Shown here: positions 39,334-48,843 of the stretch, piece after piece
Layout of the letters: the number at the start of each line of letters is the position of its first letter
Position numbering within the stretch: position 1 is the first letter of the stretch
DNA from: Anaeromyxobacter oryzisoli
GTDB lineage: Bacteria; Myxococcota; Myxococcia; Myxococcales; Anaeromyxobacteraceae
Direction: 5' to 3'
Length of the DNA: 64,000 bases
Assembly (NCBI RefSeq): GCF_022690765.1
Contig: NZ_JALCZA010000005.1
Location: forward strand, 79,968 to 143,967
The notes under the pieces: model-generated
Database searches by the model: none
Told to the model about the DNA's origin: nothing
The model's input: only the letters and a program-made list of their open reading frames with translations
Translations under genes and position numbers: made by a program

Positions 39334-40482
39334 CTACGCGGTCATCTTCGGCACCGGCGCCTCGTGGACCTTCAGCACCCGGTACAGGCTGTCACGCTCG
39401 GCGGGCACCCGGCCCGCGGCGCGGATGAGCTGGTGGAGGGTCCGCTCGCTGAGCGCCTGCGGCACCGTGGACCCCGCCATGTGGTAGATGCGCTCCTCGA
39501 GGACGGTCCCGTCGAGGTCGTCCACGCCGAACGCGAGCGCGGTCTGGACCAGCCGCTCGCCGAGCGCCACCCAGTACGCCTTGATGTGGTCGAAGTTGTC
39601 GAGGTAGAGGCGCGCGACCGCGAGCGTCCGGAGGCCGTCGTACCCGGTGGGCTTCGGGAAGGCCTTCCCGATCATGTTGTGCTCGGGGTGGAAGGCGAGG
39701 GGGATGAAGACCTGGAACCCGTGGGTCTCGTCCTGCAGCGCGCGGAGCCGGCGCATGTGATCGATCCGCTCGTCGAGCCGCTCGATGTGGCCGTACAGCA
39801 TCGTCGCGTTGGTCTTCACGCCGAGCCGGTGCGCGGTCCGGTGGATCTCGAGCCACTGCTCCGCGGTCGCCTTGTCGTCGCAGACCTTCCTGCGGACGCG
39901 GGGCGCGAAGATCTCCGCCCCGCCGCCGGGGATGGTGTCGAGCCCGGCGTCCATGAGGCGCCGGATGACCTGCTCGTAGGTCATCCCGAACTTCTCCGCG
40001 AAGAAGTTGAGCTCGATCGCGGTGAACGCCTTGATGGCGAGCTCGGGCCACGCCTTCCGGATCCGGGAGAGCAGCTCGGTGTAGTACTCGAACGGCAGGT
40101 CCGGGTGGAGCCCCGAGACGATGTGCACCTCGGTGATCCCGAGCGGCCGCCGCGAGAGCACCTTCTCGACGGCCTCGTCGAGGCTCATCGTGTACCCGTC
40201 GGAGGCGCGCTGGTCGTCCTTGCGCGCGAACGAGCAGAACTTGCACGACGCGACGCAGACGTTGGTCGGGTTGAGGTGCACGTTCCGGTTGTAGAACGTG
40301 AGGTCGCCGTGGCGCGCCTCGCGGACGTGGTTCGCGAGGGCGCCGAGGGCGGCGAGGTCCGCGACCTCGAACAGCTTCAGCGCGTCGTCGTCGGAGATGC
40401 GCTCCCCGGCGAGGACCTTGTCGCGGATCGGGCCGAGGCCGTCGCGCTCGAGGGCGCGGTGCGCGAGCGTCGAGATCGTCAT
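39334..40482 (-). CDS. mqnE: Aminofutalosine synthase MqnE (radical SAM)
   Basis: The 382-residue protein has the radical-SAM cluster motif at Cys76, Cys80 and Cys83 in NPTNVCVASCKFCSFARK, as well as EVHIVSGLHPDLPFEYY, DTIPGGGAEIFAPRVRRKVC and a C-terminal HMAGSTVPQ. It joins 3-enolpyruvylbenzoate with SAM-derived adenosine to give 6-amino-6-deoxyfutalosine. The closely related MqnC occurs downstream in the fused gene; here the CSFAR motif identifies MqnE. It starts one base after the ubiX-like stop and is separated from the fusion gene by 80 bases. Confidence 0.93.
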   Translation of the reverse strand: MTISTLAHRALERDGLGPIRDKVLAGERISDDDALKLFEVADLAALGALANHVREARHGDLTFYNRNVHLNPTNVCVASCKFCSFARKDDQRASDGYTMSLDEAVEKVLSRRPLGITEVHIVSGLHPDLPFEYYTELLSRIRKAWPELAIKAFTAIELNFFAEKFGMTYEQVIRRLMDAGLDTIPGGGAEIFAPRVRRKVCDDKATAEQWLEIHRTAHRLGVKTNATMLYGHIERLDERIDHMRRLRALQDETHGFQVFIPLAFHPEHNMIGKAFPKPTGYDGLRTLAVARLYLDNFDHIKAYWVALGERLVQTALAFGVDDLDGTVLEERIYHMAGSTVPQALSERTLHQLIRAAGRVPAERDSLYRVLKVHEAPVPKMTA

Positions 40483-40483
40483 T

Positions 40484-41074
40484 TCAGGGCTCCTCCACGG
40501 GCCCCTGCGCGCGAGGGGCGCTCCCCTCCCAGCGCTTCATGAGGTCGTTCGGCAGGCCGAGGCGGTCGAGGACGCGGCCGACGACGGTGTCCACCAGGGC
40601 GTCGACGGTCGCCGGCGCCGAATAGAACGAGGGCGACGCGGGCAGCACCTCGGCGCCGGCCTCGAGGACCTGGGTGATCGCCCGCGCGTGCACCAGGCTC
40701 AGGGGCGTCTCGCGCAGCACGAGGACGAGGCGCCGGCGCTCCTTCAGCATCACGTCCGCGGCCCGGCCGACGAGGTCGATCGAGACGCCGTGGGCGATCC
40801 GCGCGAGGGCCCCCGCCGAGCAGGGGACGACCACCATCGCGTCGTAGAGCGCGGAGCCCGAGGCGAACGGGGCGGTGAAGTCCTGGTCGTCCCAGCTCGG
40901 GAACGGGTAGCGCGGCTCGTCCCCGATCTCCTGGCGCCAGATCTGCCGGCCGGTCCGCGTGAACACGAGGTCCACCTCGACCCCGTGCCGCACGCCGTCC
41001 GCGGCGAGGAAGTCGAGGAGACGCCGCGCGTACGGGGCGCCCGAGGCGCCGGAGATCCCGACGACGAGCTTCAT
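40484..41074 (-). CDS. ubiX: UbiX-type flavin prenyltransferase (MqnM role)
   Basis: The 196-residue flavoprotein shows the UbiX pattern: VVGISGASGAPYARRLLDFL, VVVPCSAGALARIAHGVSIDLVGRAADVMLKERRRLVLVLRETPLS, here split into CSAGALARIA and RETPLSLVH. It makes prenylated FMN, the cofactor for the UbiD-type decarboxylase encoded two genes upstream. In the futalosine route this pair has been called MqnM and MqnL. Its ATG overlaps the ubiE stop (ATGA). Confidence 0.92.
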   Translation of the reverse strand: MKLVVGISGASGAPYARRLLDFLAADGVRHGVEVDLVFTRTGRQIWRQEIGDEPRYPFPSWDDQDFTAPFASGSALYDAMVVVPCSAGALARIAHGVSIDLVGRAADVMLKERRRLVLVLRETPLSLVHARAITQVLEAGAEVLPASPSFYSAPATVDALVDTVVGRVLDRLGLPNDLMKRWEGSAPRAQGPVEEP

Positions 41075-41772
41075 GCTTTCACCGCGGTGACGAGGCCGCA
41101 GACGCCCGGGAACAGCGTCGTCCCCCGGACGTCGCGGAACCCGGTCCGGCGCGCCGCCGCCTCGAACTCCGGGCGGGAGGCGAAGCGCTCCATCGAGGCG
41201 ACCAGGTAGCGGTACGCCTCGGGATCGGGCGAGAGGATCCGGCCGAACACCGGCAGCGCGAGGCGGTTGTACGCACCGTGCACGAACCGCGAGCCGCTCG
41301 ACTCGGGGCGGAAGAACTCGAGGACGCCCAGCCGGCCCCCCGGGCGGAGCACGCGTGCCAGCTCGGCGAGGCCGACCTCGTAGGCGTCGAGGTTGCGCAT
41401 GCCGAAGGTGACGGTGGCGAGGTCGAACCGCGCGTCGAGGAAGGGGAGCGCCATCGCGTCCGCCTGCGAGGCGGGGAGCGCGGTCTTCTCCACGCCGCGG
41501 CGCAGCATCTCCATCGAGAAGTCGGCGGCGACGATCCGCAGGCCCGGGGCGCGCCGCCGCGCGAGCGCCGCCACGTCCATGGTCCCGGCGCAGAGATCGA
41601 GGAGCGCCTCGCCGTCCCGCGGCGCGAGGTCGGAGAGGAGGCGGCGGCGCCAGACCTGGTCGATCCGGAAGGTCATGACCCGGTTCAGGAGGTCGTACGA
41701 CGGGGCGACCCGGTCGAACATGGCCCGCACCGCCTTCGCGCGGTGGGCCTCCCCGGGGAGCGGTACGTTCAC
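41071..41772 (-). CDS. ubiE: Demethylmenaquinone methyltransferase
   Basis: The 233-residue methyltransferase has the UbiE/MenG signatures YDLLNRVMTFRIDQVWRRRLL, LDLCAGTMDVA (SAM motif I), DAMALPFLDARFD, TVTFGMRNL and LEFFRPES. It methylates demethylmenaquinone in the last step of menaquinone synthesis. The GTG start overlaps the ubiD stop (GTGA) and its own stop overlaps the ubiX start, so the three genes are translationally coupled. The name menG would suit equally. Confidence 0.93.
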   Translation of the reverse strand: MNVPLPGEAHRAKAVRAMFDRVAPSYDLLNRVMTFRIDQVWRRRLLSDLAPRDGEALLDLCAGTMDVAALARRRAPGLRIVAADFSMEMLRRGVEKTALPASQADAMALPFLDARFDLATVTFGMRNLDAYEVGLAELARVLRPGGRLGVLEFFRPESSGSRFVHGAYNRLALPVFGRILSPDPEAYRYLVASMERFASRPEFEAAARRTGFRDVRGTTLFPGVCGLVTAVKA

Positions 41773-43295
41773 TGGAGGTTCCCTCCCCGGCGCGGCGTCC
41801 AGGCCGCCGCCGGCGGCGGCGGGATGCGGGGGCGCCTGAGCGGAGCGGCGCCGGGCACGAGCCGGTCGTAGAGCGCGTCCATCCGCGCGATCACCTCGGG
41901 CGGGTGGACGCAGACCTCCGGCCACTCGCGTCCGCCCTCCTCGACCCACTTCCGCGTGGCGTCCACGCCGAGCTTCCCGCCGAACGCGAAGTGGGCGGCC
42001 GCGTGATCGAGCGCGTCCACCGGGCCGTCGGCGATCACCAGGTCGCGCTGGACGTCCACGTTGGCCAAGGCGCGCCAGGCGGCCTGGGACACGTCCTGCA
42101 CGTCCACGTCCTCGTCGAAGACGACCAGCGTCTTGGTCTGGGCCATCTGCCCGGAGCCCCACAGGCCGTGGATGACCTTCTTCGCCTGGCCGGGGTGCTC
42201 CTTCCGGATCGACACGAGGCAGAGGTTGTGGAACGCCCCCTCGACCGGCATGCAGATGTCCACGATCTCGGGCGCGACGATCTGCATGAGCGGCAGGAAG
42301 AGCCGCTCGGTGGCCTTGCCCAGCCACTGGTCCTCGACCGGCGGCGGGCCGACCACGGTGGCCGGGTAGATCGGGTCGCGCCGGTGCGTGACCGCCACCA
42401 CGTCGAGGGCGGGGTAGTCGTCCGCGAGGGAGTAGAAGCCGGTGTGATCGCCGAACGGCCCCTCGCGCACCAGGGGCGCCGCGGTGTCCACGAAGCCCTC
42501 GATGACGAGCTCGGCGTCGGCCGGGACGTCGAGCCCGGTCGCGACGCCCTTCACCGTCTGCACCGCCTCGCCCCTCAGGAACCCGGCCAGCAGGTACTCG
42601 TCCACGTTGGGCGGGAGGGGCGCCGAGGCGCAGTAGGTGAGGGCGGGATCGCCGCCGAGGGCGATGGCGACCGGCATCCGCTCGCCGCGCCGCTGGTACC
42701 CGCGGTAGTGGGCGGTGGCGGTCTTGTGGAGCTGCCAGTGCATCGCGAGCCGCCGCGGCCCGAGGACCTGGAGCCGGTACATCCCGACGTTGCGGACGCC
42801 CGTCTCCGGGTCCCGCGTGATCACCTGCGGGAGCGTGATGAACGGCCCCCCGTCGTGCGGCCAGGTGGTGAGCACCGGGAGGGCGCGGAGGTCGGGCTCG
42901 CGATCGATCACCTCCTGCGACGGACCCGAGGCGACGTGCTTCGGCGCGAGCGAGGCCAGCTTCCCGAGCTTCGGCAGCAGCTTGAGCTTCTCCCAGAGCG
43001 ACTGCGGCGGCGCCATGTGGAGCAGCTCCCGCAGCTCCCGGGCGTGATCCTCGAGGTCGTCGGAGGAGAGCGCCCAGCTCGTGCGCCGCCGGGTCCCGAA
43101 GAGGTTCATCGCGACCGGCATCGACCCCGGCACGCCGCGCACGTTCTCGAACAGGAGCGCGGGGCCGCCCTGCTTCGCGGCGCGGTCGGCGAGGGCGGCC
43201 ATCTCGAGGACGGGGTCGACCGGCTCCCGGACCCGGACGAGCTCCCCCGCCGCTTCCAGCCGATCGAGGAACGCGCGCAGCGAGCGGTAGGCCAT
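41769..43295 (-). CDS. ubiD: UbiD-family decarboxylase (MqnL role), first gene of menaquinone operon
   Basis: The 508-residue protein matches UbiD: YRSLRAFLDRLEAAGELVRV at the start, GTRRRTSWAL, NVGMYRLQVLGPRRLAMHW, EGPFGDHTGFYSLADDYP with the conserved acidic residue, and HGLWGSGQMAQTKTLVVFDEDVDVQD. It is a prenyl-FMN-dependent decarboxylase that would remove the ring carboxylate after prenylation. As first gene of the eight-gene operon it follows a 201-base intergenic region holding a perfect palindrome close to its start codon. Confidence 0.92.
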   Translation of the reverse strand: MAYRSLRAFLDRLEAAGELVRVREPVDPVLEMAALADRAAKQGGPALLFENVRGVPGSMPVAMNLFGTRRRTSWALSSDDLEDHARELRELLHMAPPQSLWEKLKLLPKLGKLASLAPKHVASGPSQEVIDREPDLRALPVLTTWPHDGGPFITLPQVITRDPETGVRNVGMYRLQVLGPRRLAMHWQLHKTATAHYRGYQRRGERMPVAIALGGDPALTYCASAPLPPNVDEYLLAGFLRGEAVQTVKGVATGLDVPADAELVIEGFVDTAAPLVREGPFGDHTGFYSLADDYPALDVVAVTHRRDPIYPATVVGPPPVEDQWLGKATERLFLPLMQIVAPEIVDICMPVEGAFHNLCLVSIRKEHPGQAKKVIHGLWGSGQMAQTKTLVVFDEDVDVQDVSQAAWRALANVDVQRDLVIADGPVDALDHAAAHFAFGGKLGVDATRKWVEEGGREWPEVCVHPPEVIARMDALYDRLVPGAAPLRRPRIPPPPAAAWTPRRGGNLQ

Positions 43296-43323
43296 GCCCG
43301 TCTGTACCCCACCTCCCGGTATG

Positions 43324-43341
43324 TTTCAACGTTCGTTGAAA
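43324..43341 (-). promoter_or_regulatory. Palindromic candidate operator upstream of the menaquinone operon
   Basis: TTTCAACG-TT-CGTTGAAA is a perfect 18-base inverted repeat ending about 29 bases before the ubiD start codon. Its core TTCAA-N6-TTGAA recurs upstream of the polyprenyl diphosphate synthase gene. Size and symmetry fit a dimeric regulator such as a TetR or MarR/GbsR protein; the GbsR-like gene at the end of this operon is a candidate. No transcription start is known. Confidence 0.6.
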
Positions 43342-43496
43342 GGTGCGAGGGGTCGAGCCTCCTCCCCGCGGCGAGCGGCGAGCGGCTCGACCGCCTCGAC
43401 CGGCTGCGCGCCGTGCGGACGGCGCGTCGCTCCGACCGAGGCGGGGCGACGGCGGCCGGGAAGGGACCCCCGGCCACGCCACGCCGGGGCCGTCCT

Positions 43497-46400
43497 TCAC
43501 GTGCCGCGCTGGGCGCGCGGCGCCGTCGCCGTGGCGGGGGTCACCTTCGCTCCGAGCTTCTCGAGGCGGCGGGCCGCGAGGACGTCCGAACCGAGGGTGT
43601 CGCCCTTCCGCGGCGTGACGCGGCGGTAGGCGGCGATCGCCTCGTCCACGAGGCCGTAGCCCTCGGCGATCCGGCCGACGACGAGCCAGTCGGAGGACTC
43701 CGGCTCCCGGCCGGAGCGCGCCGCGATCGACTTCACGAGGACCTGCAGCGCCTCGGCGCCCTCGCCGCGCGCCGCGTGGACCATCGCCAGCGTGTGGAGG
43801 ACCGCGGCCGACTTCTCCTGGGTGAGCATCACGCCCTTGCGCGCCTGCTCGAGCGCGTCGGGCGCGGGCGGATCCCGGAAGAGCGCCACCCACGCGACCT
43901 CGTTCCAGTCCTCCGGCTCGGCGCGGCCCGTCGCGAGGAGCCGGCGCCCCTCCCGGAGCACCCCCTCGACGTCGGCGGCCGCCATCGCGGCCCGGCGCAG
44001 CCAGCGGAGCGGCTCCACCTCGTCCGGCGACCTCCGGAGCCGCGCCTCGGCGAGCTGCGCGAGCTCGGCCCTCCGGCCGAGCCGGACGAGGGCGATCGCG
44101 CGGAGGCCGAAGGTCCGGCCACCGGCGTCGGCGTCGGCGAGCTCCGGCAGGATCCGGAGGAGCGCCTCCCAGCGCTCGCCGGCGCTGTGCGACTGCGCGA
44201 GGGCCCAGCCGAGCGCGCGCCGCCGGGCGGGGTCACGCTCCTGCGCGCGCAGGTCCTCGAGCCGTCGCGCGAGCTCCGCGTCGCCCTTCATGGCGGCGAG
44301 GGCCGTGGCCGCGACGCGGAGCTCGTCCGCGCCGGCCTCGTCGCCGTGCGTCCAGAGCGCGGCGAGGACGGCGCCGGCGGTTTGCTCGGCGCCCTGCGGC
44401 GCGGCGTCCCGCGCGAACCGGAGCAGGCGGCGGGCGGCGGGGAGCTTGCCCGCCTCGACGAGCCGGCGCGCGGACGCGGCGAGCACGGCGTGCTCGGGCT
44501 CGTCGGTGACGAGGCGGAAGCCGCGGTCGGTGGGGAGCGCGTGGAGCACCAACGGCTTCGGCGCGAACGGGAAGGAGTAGCGGAACCGGTACCCCGCCTC
44601 GGCGTCGCCGTCCTTCGACCACTCGACGAGGGAGAGCGCGATGTCGCCGGCGGTCTCGGGGGTGACGCTGCCGCTGCGGTCCGTGCGGAGCGCAGCCTCG
44701 AACCCGGTGCGGAACGCCTCCAGCGCCTCGCGGTCGGAGGCGCCGCCGCCGAGGAGGTACGAGGAGAGCTTGGCCGCGCCCGCGCCGGCGATGAGGTCCC
44801 GCACGGCCCGGGGGAAGAGCGTGGCGGGGTCGGCCGCGTCGAAGCGGATCCGATCGCTCCGCTGGATGCGGCCGATGAGCGCCGCGCGCGAGCGCAGCTC
44901 GGCGGAGCTCGCCGACCCCTGCCCGGCGGCCTCGAGGAGCGCCGCGGCCTCGGCGTAGCGGCGCGCGCGCAGGAGCGGCGCCACCGCGCCCTGGAGCGCG
45001 GCGGGCCGATCGGCGGTGGGGATCCGCGAGGCCTCGCGGACCGCCGCCGGCGCGCCGTCCAGCGCGGCGATCGCGGCGAGCAGCGCGACGCGCGTCGCGG
45101 GGCCGTCCTTCATCTCGCGGGCGAGGGCCCGCGCGTCGGCGAACCGCTCGGCGCGGAGGTACACCTCGAGGAGCTCGTCGTCGTGCTCCTTGTTCTTGAG
45201 CTGGGTGCGGATGGCGCGGAGGACCTGGGCCGCCTCGTCGAGCTTCGCCCCCTTCGCCCACTGCACGCACCCGGCGCCGTGCTCGAGGATGAAGGCGAGG
45301 TGCGCGCGCGTCGCGGGCGCGTCCTTCTCGAGCTCCACCGCGCGGCGCTGCGCGGCGGCGGCGCCCGCGAGATCGCACCCGGGCTCCAGGTAGCGGCCGA
45401 TGAGGTCGTGCTCGAGGGCGGTGGCGACCACCCGGTGCGCCCAGCCGTTCGACGGCTCGAGCTCGGCCGCGCGCCGCGCCTCCTTGCGCGCCGCCTCGCC
45501 CATCCCGAGCCGGAGCAGGGCGAGGGCGAGGTGGGCGTGGTGGCGGGCCTCGGTCGGGTGGAGCGCGGCGAGCCGGCGGATCTCCGCGATCGCCTCGCGC
45601 CCCTTGTTCTCGCCGAGGAGCCGCTCGGAGATCCGCTCGAACTTCACGCGGGGGCCGTCCTCCGCGAACGGCGCGAGCGCGGCGCGGAGGGCCTCCGCGT
45701 CCTTCGCGGCGATCCGCCGGGAGGCGAGCACGAACCGGTGCACGCCCGTGACGGAGCCGTCCTTCTCGACCGCGAACGATCGCTCGTAGCGGGCGGGCCC
45801 CACCGAGATCCGGACCGGCTCGGGGAGCGGCCCGGCGGTGAAGCCGGGCGGGGGCACCACCCGGTACCGCACCACCGTCTCGTGGGCCTCGCCCGCGAGG
45901 AAGTCGGCGGTGCGCTTCGCGGGGGACGCGGCGCGCTCGTCCTCGTCCCCGTCCGCCTCGCCGTCGTCACCCGCGCCGTCGGCTCCGTCCGGCCCGCCCG
46001 CGTCGGCCGCGTCGCTCTTGTCCTTGTCCTTGTCGGACGACCCCTTCGGCTGGAGCGGCTCCGGGAGCCGGGCGAACGCCAGCGCCGGCCCCGCGACGGC
46101 CTCGGCCTCGGCGTCGGCGGTCACCGCCCAGCGGGACTGGTCCGCCTCGAGCCGGACGGTCACCGGGCCCGCCCCCTCGAGCCCGTCCCGGCGCGCCGAG
46201 ACGAGCTTCGCGTCCACGAAGACCTGCTTCGCGGTCTCCTCGTCCTCCTTCGCGAGGTCGGCGGCGCGCATGCGCCGGTGCGCCTGGCGCTCGGCCGCCG
46301 CTCGGGAGCCGCGCAGGAGCCGCGTCTCCGTGGCGTGCGCCCGGCCGGCCTCGGCGAGGACGAGCTCGCGGTCGAGCTCGATCCGGTTCGCCGCCGCGCC

Positions 46401-47702
46401 GGCGTCCGGCGTGCGGACGAGCTTCGTCGCGCCGCGGTTCGCGAGGAGCGCGAGCCGGCCCTGATCGCCGGGCGGCAGCTCCCCGGCGGCGGTGTCGGGG
46501 TCGGTCGGGTCGATCCAGAGCTCGGGCGAGCCGGGGACGTGCACGATCGCGTGGTCGAACTCGCCGAGGCCGGGGAGGTCCGCCGGGTCGTCCACGCCGG
46601 TCCGCACGAGCGCGAGCTCCGCCGGGTGACCGAGCGCGCGCAGGAGCCCGGTGAGGAGCAGCGAGAGATCCTTGCAGTCGCCGTAGCCGCGCTTCAGGGC
46701 CTCGGCGGGGGGGACGGGGACGATCGCGGCCTGCCCCAGCTCGAGCCCGGTGTAGCGGACCTTCCCGCCGATCCACGCGAGGAGCCGCTGCGCGACCTCG
46801 CGGCGGTCGCGGGCGCCGCCGGCGAGCTCCCGGGCGCGGGCCTCGAGATCGGCGCCGGCGAGCTGCCGGTCCACGAGCTCGGCGTAGCCGGCCGCGATCG
46901 CCTGCCAGGACCGGCCGGTGCCGAAGGCGAGGTGAGGGTTCGCGGCGCGCTCCGGCGGGAGGTTCGGCTCGGGCGACCTGCGGGCGGGGACGTCCGTCCA
47001 GCTCCACTCGAGCACCCGCCGCCCCTGCTCGCGGCGCTCGAGGGGCTTGCCGCCGAGGCCGCCGCGGAGGGCGAACCGGAGCGGGAGCTTCTCCGGCGCG
47101 GAGACCACGAGCCGGATCTTCCGGGTCACCACCGGCCGACCGACCCACCAGCGGTGGACGGTGCCGCCGTCGAAGGTGGGCGCGGTCTCGCGCACCGTGG
47201 ACTCCTCCTCGACGACGCTCCGCTCGGCGACGTGCGGGATCGGGCCGCGCAGCACGCGGCGATCGAAGTACATGAGCCCGTCGGTCCCGTCGTCGTCGGC
47301 GGCCTCGGACAGCGTCCTGGGATCGAGGAGGTGCTCGGTGCCGTCCGGGAGGACGACGCGGGCGCGGACCGACGGGCGCTCCTCGTGCCACGGCGACCAG
47401 GCGCGCGCGGTCTCCGCCCAGCTCTCGGCGGCGGCGCGCGTCAGGGGCCGGTAGACGAGCCGGTACGTGTAGGTGACCCGGCCGGCCTCGTCGAAGGAGA
47501 AGATCCCCTCCTCGAAGAGCACGTCGATCCCGCCCTTGCGGCTCGCGGGGTCCGGGAGCGCCGCGGCGGCGCGCGCGATCTCGGCGGCGGAGGCGCTGAA
47601 GCCGGGCCGCTCCCAGGGGGCGGCCGCGGCGGGCTCGAGGGCTGCGGGCTTCGGAGCGGCGGCCGCGAGCGCGGCGGCGAGCGTGACGGCGACGGCGAGC
47701 AT
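43497..47702 (-). CDS. Large exported DUF3857/transglutaminase-like/TPR protein
   Basis: A 1,401-residue protein with a signal peptide (VAVTLAAALAAAAPK). A DUF3857 beta domain follows (about 60-260), then a transglutaminase-like core with the Cys-His-Asp set in GYGDCKDLSLLL, GEFDHAIVHV and ELWIDPTDPDTA. The rest is more than 900 residues of TPR-like alpha helices (repeated ALLRLGMGEAARKEARRAAELEP-like units). DUF3857 plus transglutaminase proteins are common and uncharacterised in Bacteroidetes and Myxococcota, usually predicted periplasmic. A short acidic/lysine stretch (SSDKDKDKSDAAD) lies near residue 555. It is transcribed towards, and is probably independent of, the mqn operon. Confidence 0.82.
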   Translation of the reverse strand: MLAVAVTLAAALAAAAPKPAALEPAAAAPWERPGFSASAAEIARAAAALPDPASRKGGIDVLFEEGIFSFDEAGRVTYTYRLVYRPLTRAAAESWAETARAWSPWHEERPSVRARVVLPDGTEHLLDPRTLSEAADDDGTDGLMYFDRRVLRGPIPHVAERSVVEEESTVRETAPTFDGGTVHRWWVGRPVVTRKIRLVVSAPEKLPLRFALRGGLGGKPLERREQGRRVLEWSWTDVPARRSPEPNLPPERAANPHLAFGTGRSWQAIAAGYAELVDRQLAGADLEARARELAGGARDRREVAQRLLAWIGGKVRYTGLELGQAAIVPVPPAEALKRGYGDCKDLSLLLTGLLRALGHPAELALVRTGVDDPADLPGLGEFDHAIVHVPGSPELWIDPTDPDTAAGELPPGDQGRLALLANRGATKLVRTPDAGAAANRIELDRELVLAEAGRAHATETRLLRGSRAAAERQAHRRMRAADLAKEDEETAKQVFVDAKLVSARRDGLEGAGPVTVRLEADQSRWAVTADAEAEAVAGPALAFARLPEPLQPKGSSDKDKDKSDAADAGGPDGADGAGDDGEADGDEDERAASPAKRTADFLAGEAHETVVRYRVVPPPGFTAGPLPEPVRISVGPARYERSFAVEKDGSVTGVHRFVLASRRIAAKDAEALRAALAPFAEDGPRVKFERISERLLGENKGREAIAEIRRLAALHPTEARHHAHLALALLRLGMGEAARKEARRAAELEPSNGWAHRVVATALEHDLIGRYLEPGCDLAGAAAAQRRAVELEKDAPATRAHLAFILEHGAGCVQWAKGAKLDEAAQVLRAIRTQLKNKEHDDELLEVYLRAERFADARALAREMKDGPATRVALLAAIAALDGAPAAVREASRIPTADRPAALQGAVAPLLRARRYAEAAALLEAAGQGSASSAELRSRAALIGRIQRSDRIRFDAADPATLFPRAVRDLIAGAGAAKLSSYLLGGGASDREALEAFRTGFEAALRTDRSGSVTPETAGDIALSLVEWSKDGDAEAGYRFRYSFPFAPKPLVLHALPTDRGFRLVTDEPEHAVLAASARRLVEAGKLPAARRLLRFARDAAPQGAEQTAGAVLAALWTHGDEAGADELRVAATALAAMKGDAELARRLEDLRAQERDPARRRALGWALAQSHSAGERWEALLRILPELADADAGGRTFGLRAIALVRLGRRAELAQLAEARLRRSPDEVEPLRWLRRAAMAAADVEGVLREGRRLLATGRAEPEDWNEVAWVALFRDPPAPDALEQARKGVMLTQEKSAAVLHTLAMVHAARGEGAEALQVLVKSIAARSGREPESSDWLVVGRIAEGYGLVDEAIAAYRRVTPRKGDTLGSDVLAARRLEKLGAKVTPATATAPRAQRGT

Positions 47703-47810
47703 GCCGAGTTCCCTCCCGGTGAACGGCAGGGATCATTGTCGGCGATCGGGCGGGCGTCTGCCAGCCCGGCCGGTCGGGCGCAGCGGGATCGCCGCGCCGG
47801 ATCGGTCCCG

Positions 47811-48737
47811 TCAGCGCGCGCTCGCCCCGCGCCAGGGCGGGAGCCCGAGCGCGGCGTCGATGGCGTCGAGCGCGGGGTCGTCGGGGGCGAACTTGCGCGC
47901 GAAGTGGGCTCCGCCCGCGAGGATCGTCGGCACGTCGGCGACGCCGATCGTCCGCGGGCTCCGCGCGCGCGAGCTCCAGTCCACGTGCCGGAAGTTCCGG
48001 CGTTCGATCCGGAGCCCGGGCCCGTTGCAGACCACGGTCTGCACGTACCCCTCCTCCGGGATGGGACGCTCCGCGAACCACCGCGCGAGCTCGGGGCGGT
48101 CCTCTCGCGTGGCGAGGAGGTGCTCCACCGCGCGGCGACCGAGCGTCCACCAGTGCTCTCCGGCGTGGCAGCCGAGCCGCGACGAGAAGGGGGAGAGGAG
48201 CGGCGCGAGGAGCGGCGAACGGATCCGGAGCCGGATCCCGAGCGGCCGGAAGGTGGTCGGAAAATAGCGGCGGTAGCAGACCTTCTGGTTGGCGGCGCCC
48301 TCGTTGACGCCGAAGCCGAGCGGGCCGGCGACGGCGCCGCGATCGCGGCGCCAGGGCCTGACGGGCGTGGCCTTCACGTAGGCGTCGGCTCCCACCGCGC
48401 GCAGGTCGGAGACGACGCGCTCCGGCCGCGCGACGGGGTAGTCCGACCCGGAGAGGTGGACGACGTAGTCCGGCCCCTCGGCCTCGCGGTAGAGCAGCCG
48501 CAGCCCGGCGAGCGTCGCCTCCACGGTGTTCCAGGAGTCCCACCCCGTCGAGAGGTGTGGCTGCACGACGCGCACGCCGGCCGGGAGCGCCGAGACGTCG
48601 AGCGGAGACTGTCCGAAGTTGTGGTGGAGCGCGATCGGCGCAGCGGGCCCGTAGAGCTCCCGGAGACGCGTGAGGAGCCGGACGATCTGGGGTGGGTCCG
48701 AGTAGGTGAGGACGACGAAGCCGATCGGCGACGACAT
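47811..48737 (-). CDS. GT14-type beta-1,6-N-acetylglucosaminyltransferase-like protein
   Basis: The 308-residue protein resembles bacterial members of glycosyltransferase family 14 (core-2/I-branching type). Features are GFVVLTYSDPPQIVRLL at the start, HHNFGQSPLD, HLSGSDYPVARPERV, GEHWWTLGRRAVEHLL and PIPEEGYVQTVVCNG. No signal or membrane segment is evident, so it should act on the cytoplasmic side. The glycan acceptor is unknown and no polysaccharide cluster adjoins it. Confidence 0.75.
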   Translation of the reverse strand: MSSPIGFVVLTYSDPPQIVRLLTRLRELYGPAAPIALHHNFGQSPLDVSALPAGVRVVQPHLSTGWDSWNTVEATLAGLRLLYREAEGPDYVVHLSGSDYPVARPERVVSDLRAVGADAYVKATPVRPWRRDRGAVAGPLGFGVNEGAANQKVCYRRYFPTTFRPLGIRLRIRSPLLAPLLSPFSSRLGCHAGEHWWTLGRRAVEHLLATREDRPELARWFAERPIPEEGYVQTVVCNGPGLRIERRNFRHVDWSSRARSPRTIGVADVPTILAGGAHFARKFAPDDPALDAIDAALGLPPWRGASAR

Positions 48738-48843
48738 CGGCGAGAGGGTAGCACGCCGTGGCGGGGGCGCGCGCCGCTGCGGCGCGCCGGCGTCAGGGGA
48801 CGTCCGCGCCGCTTCTTCGGCTCAGACTCCGGTGTCGCTCATT

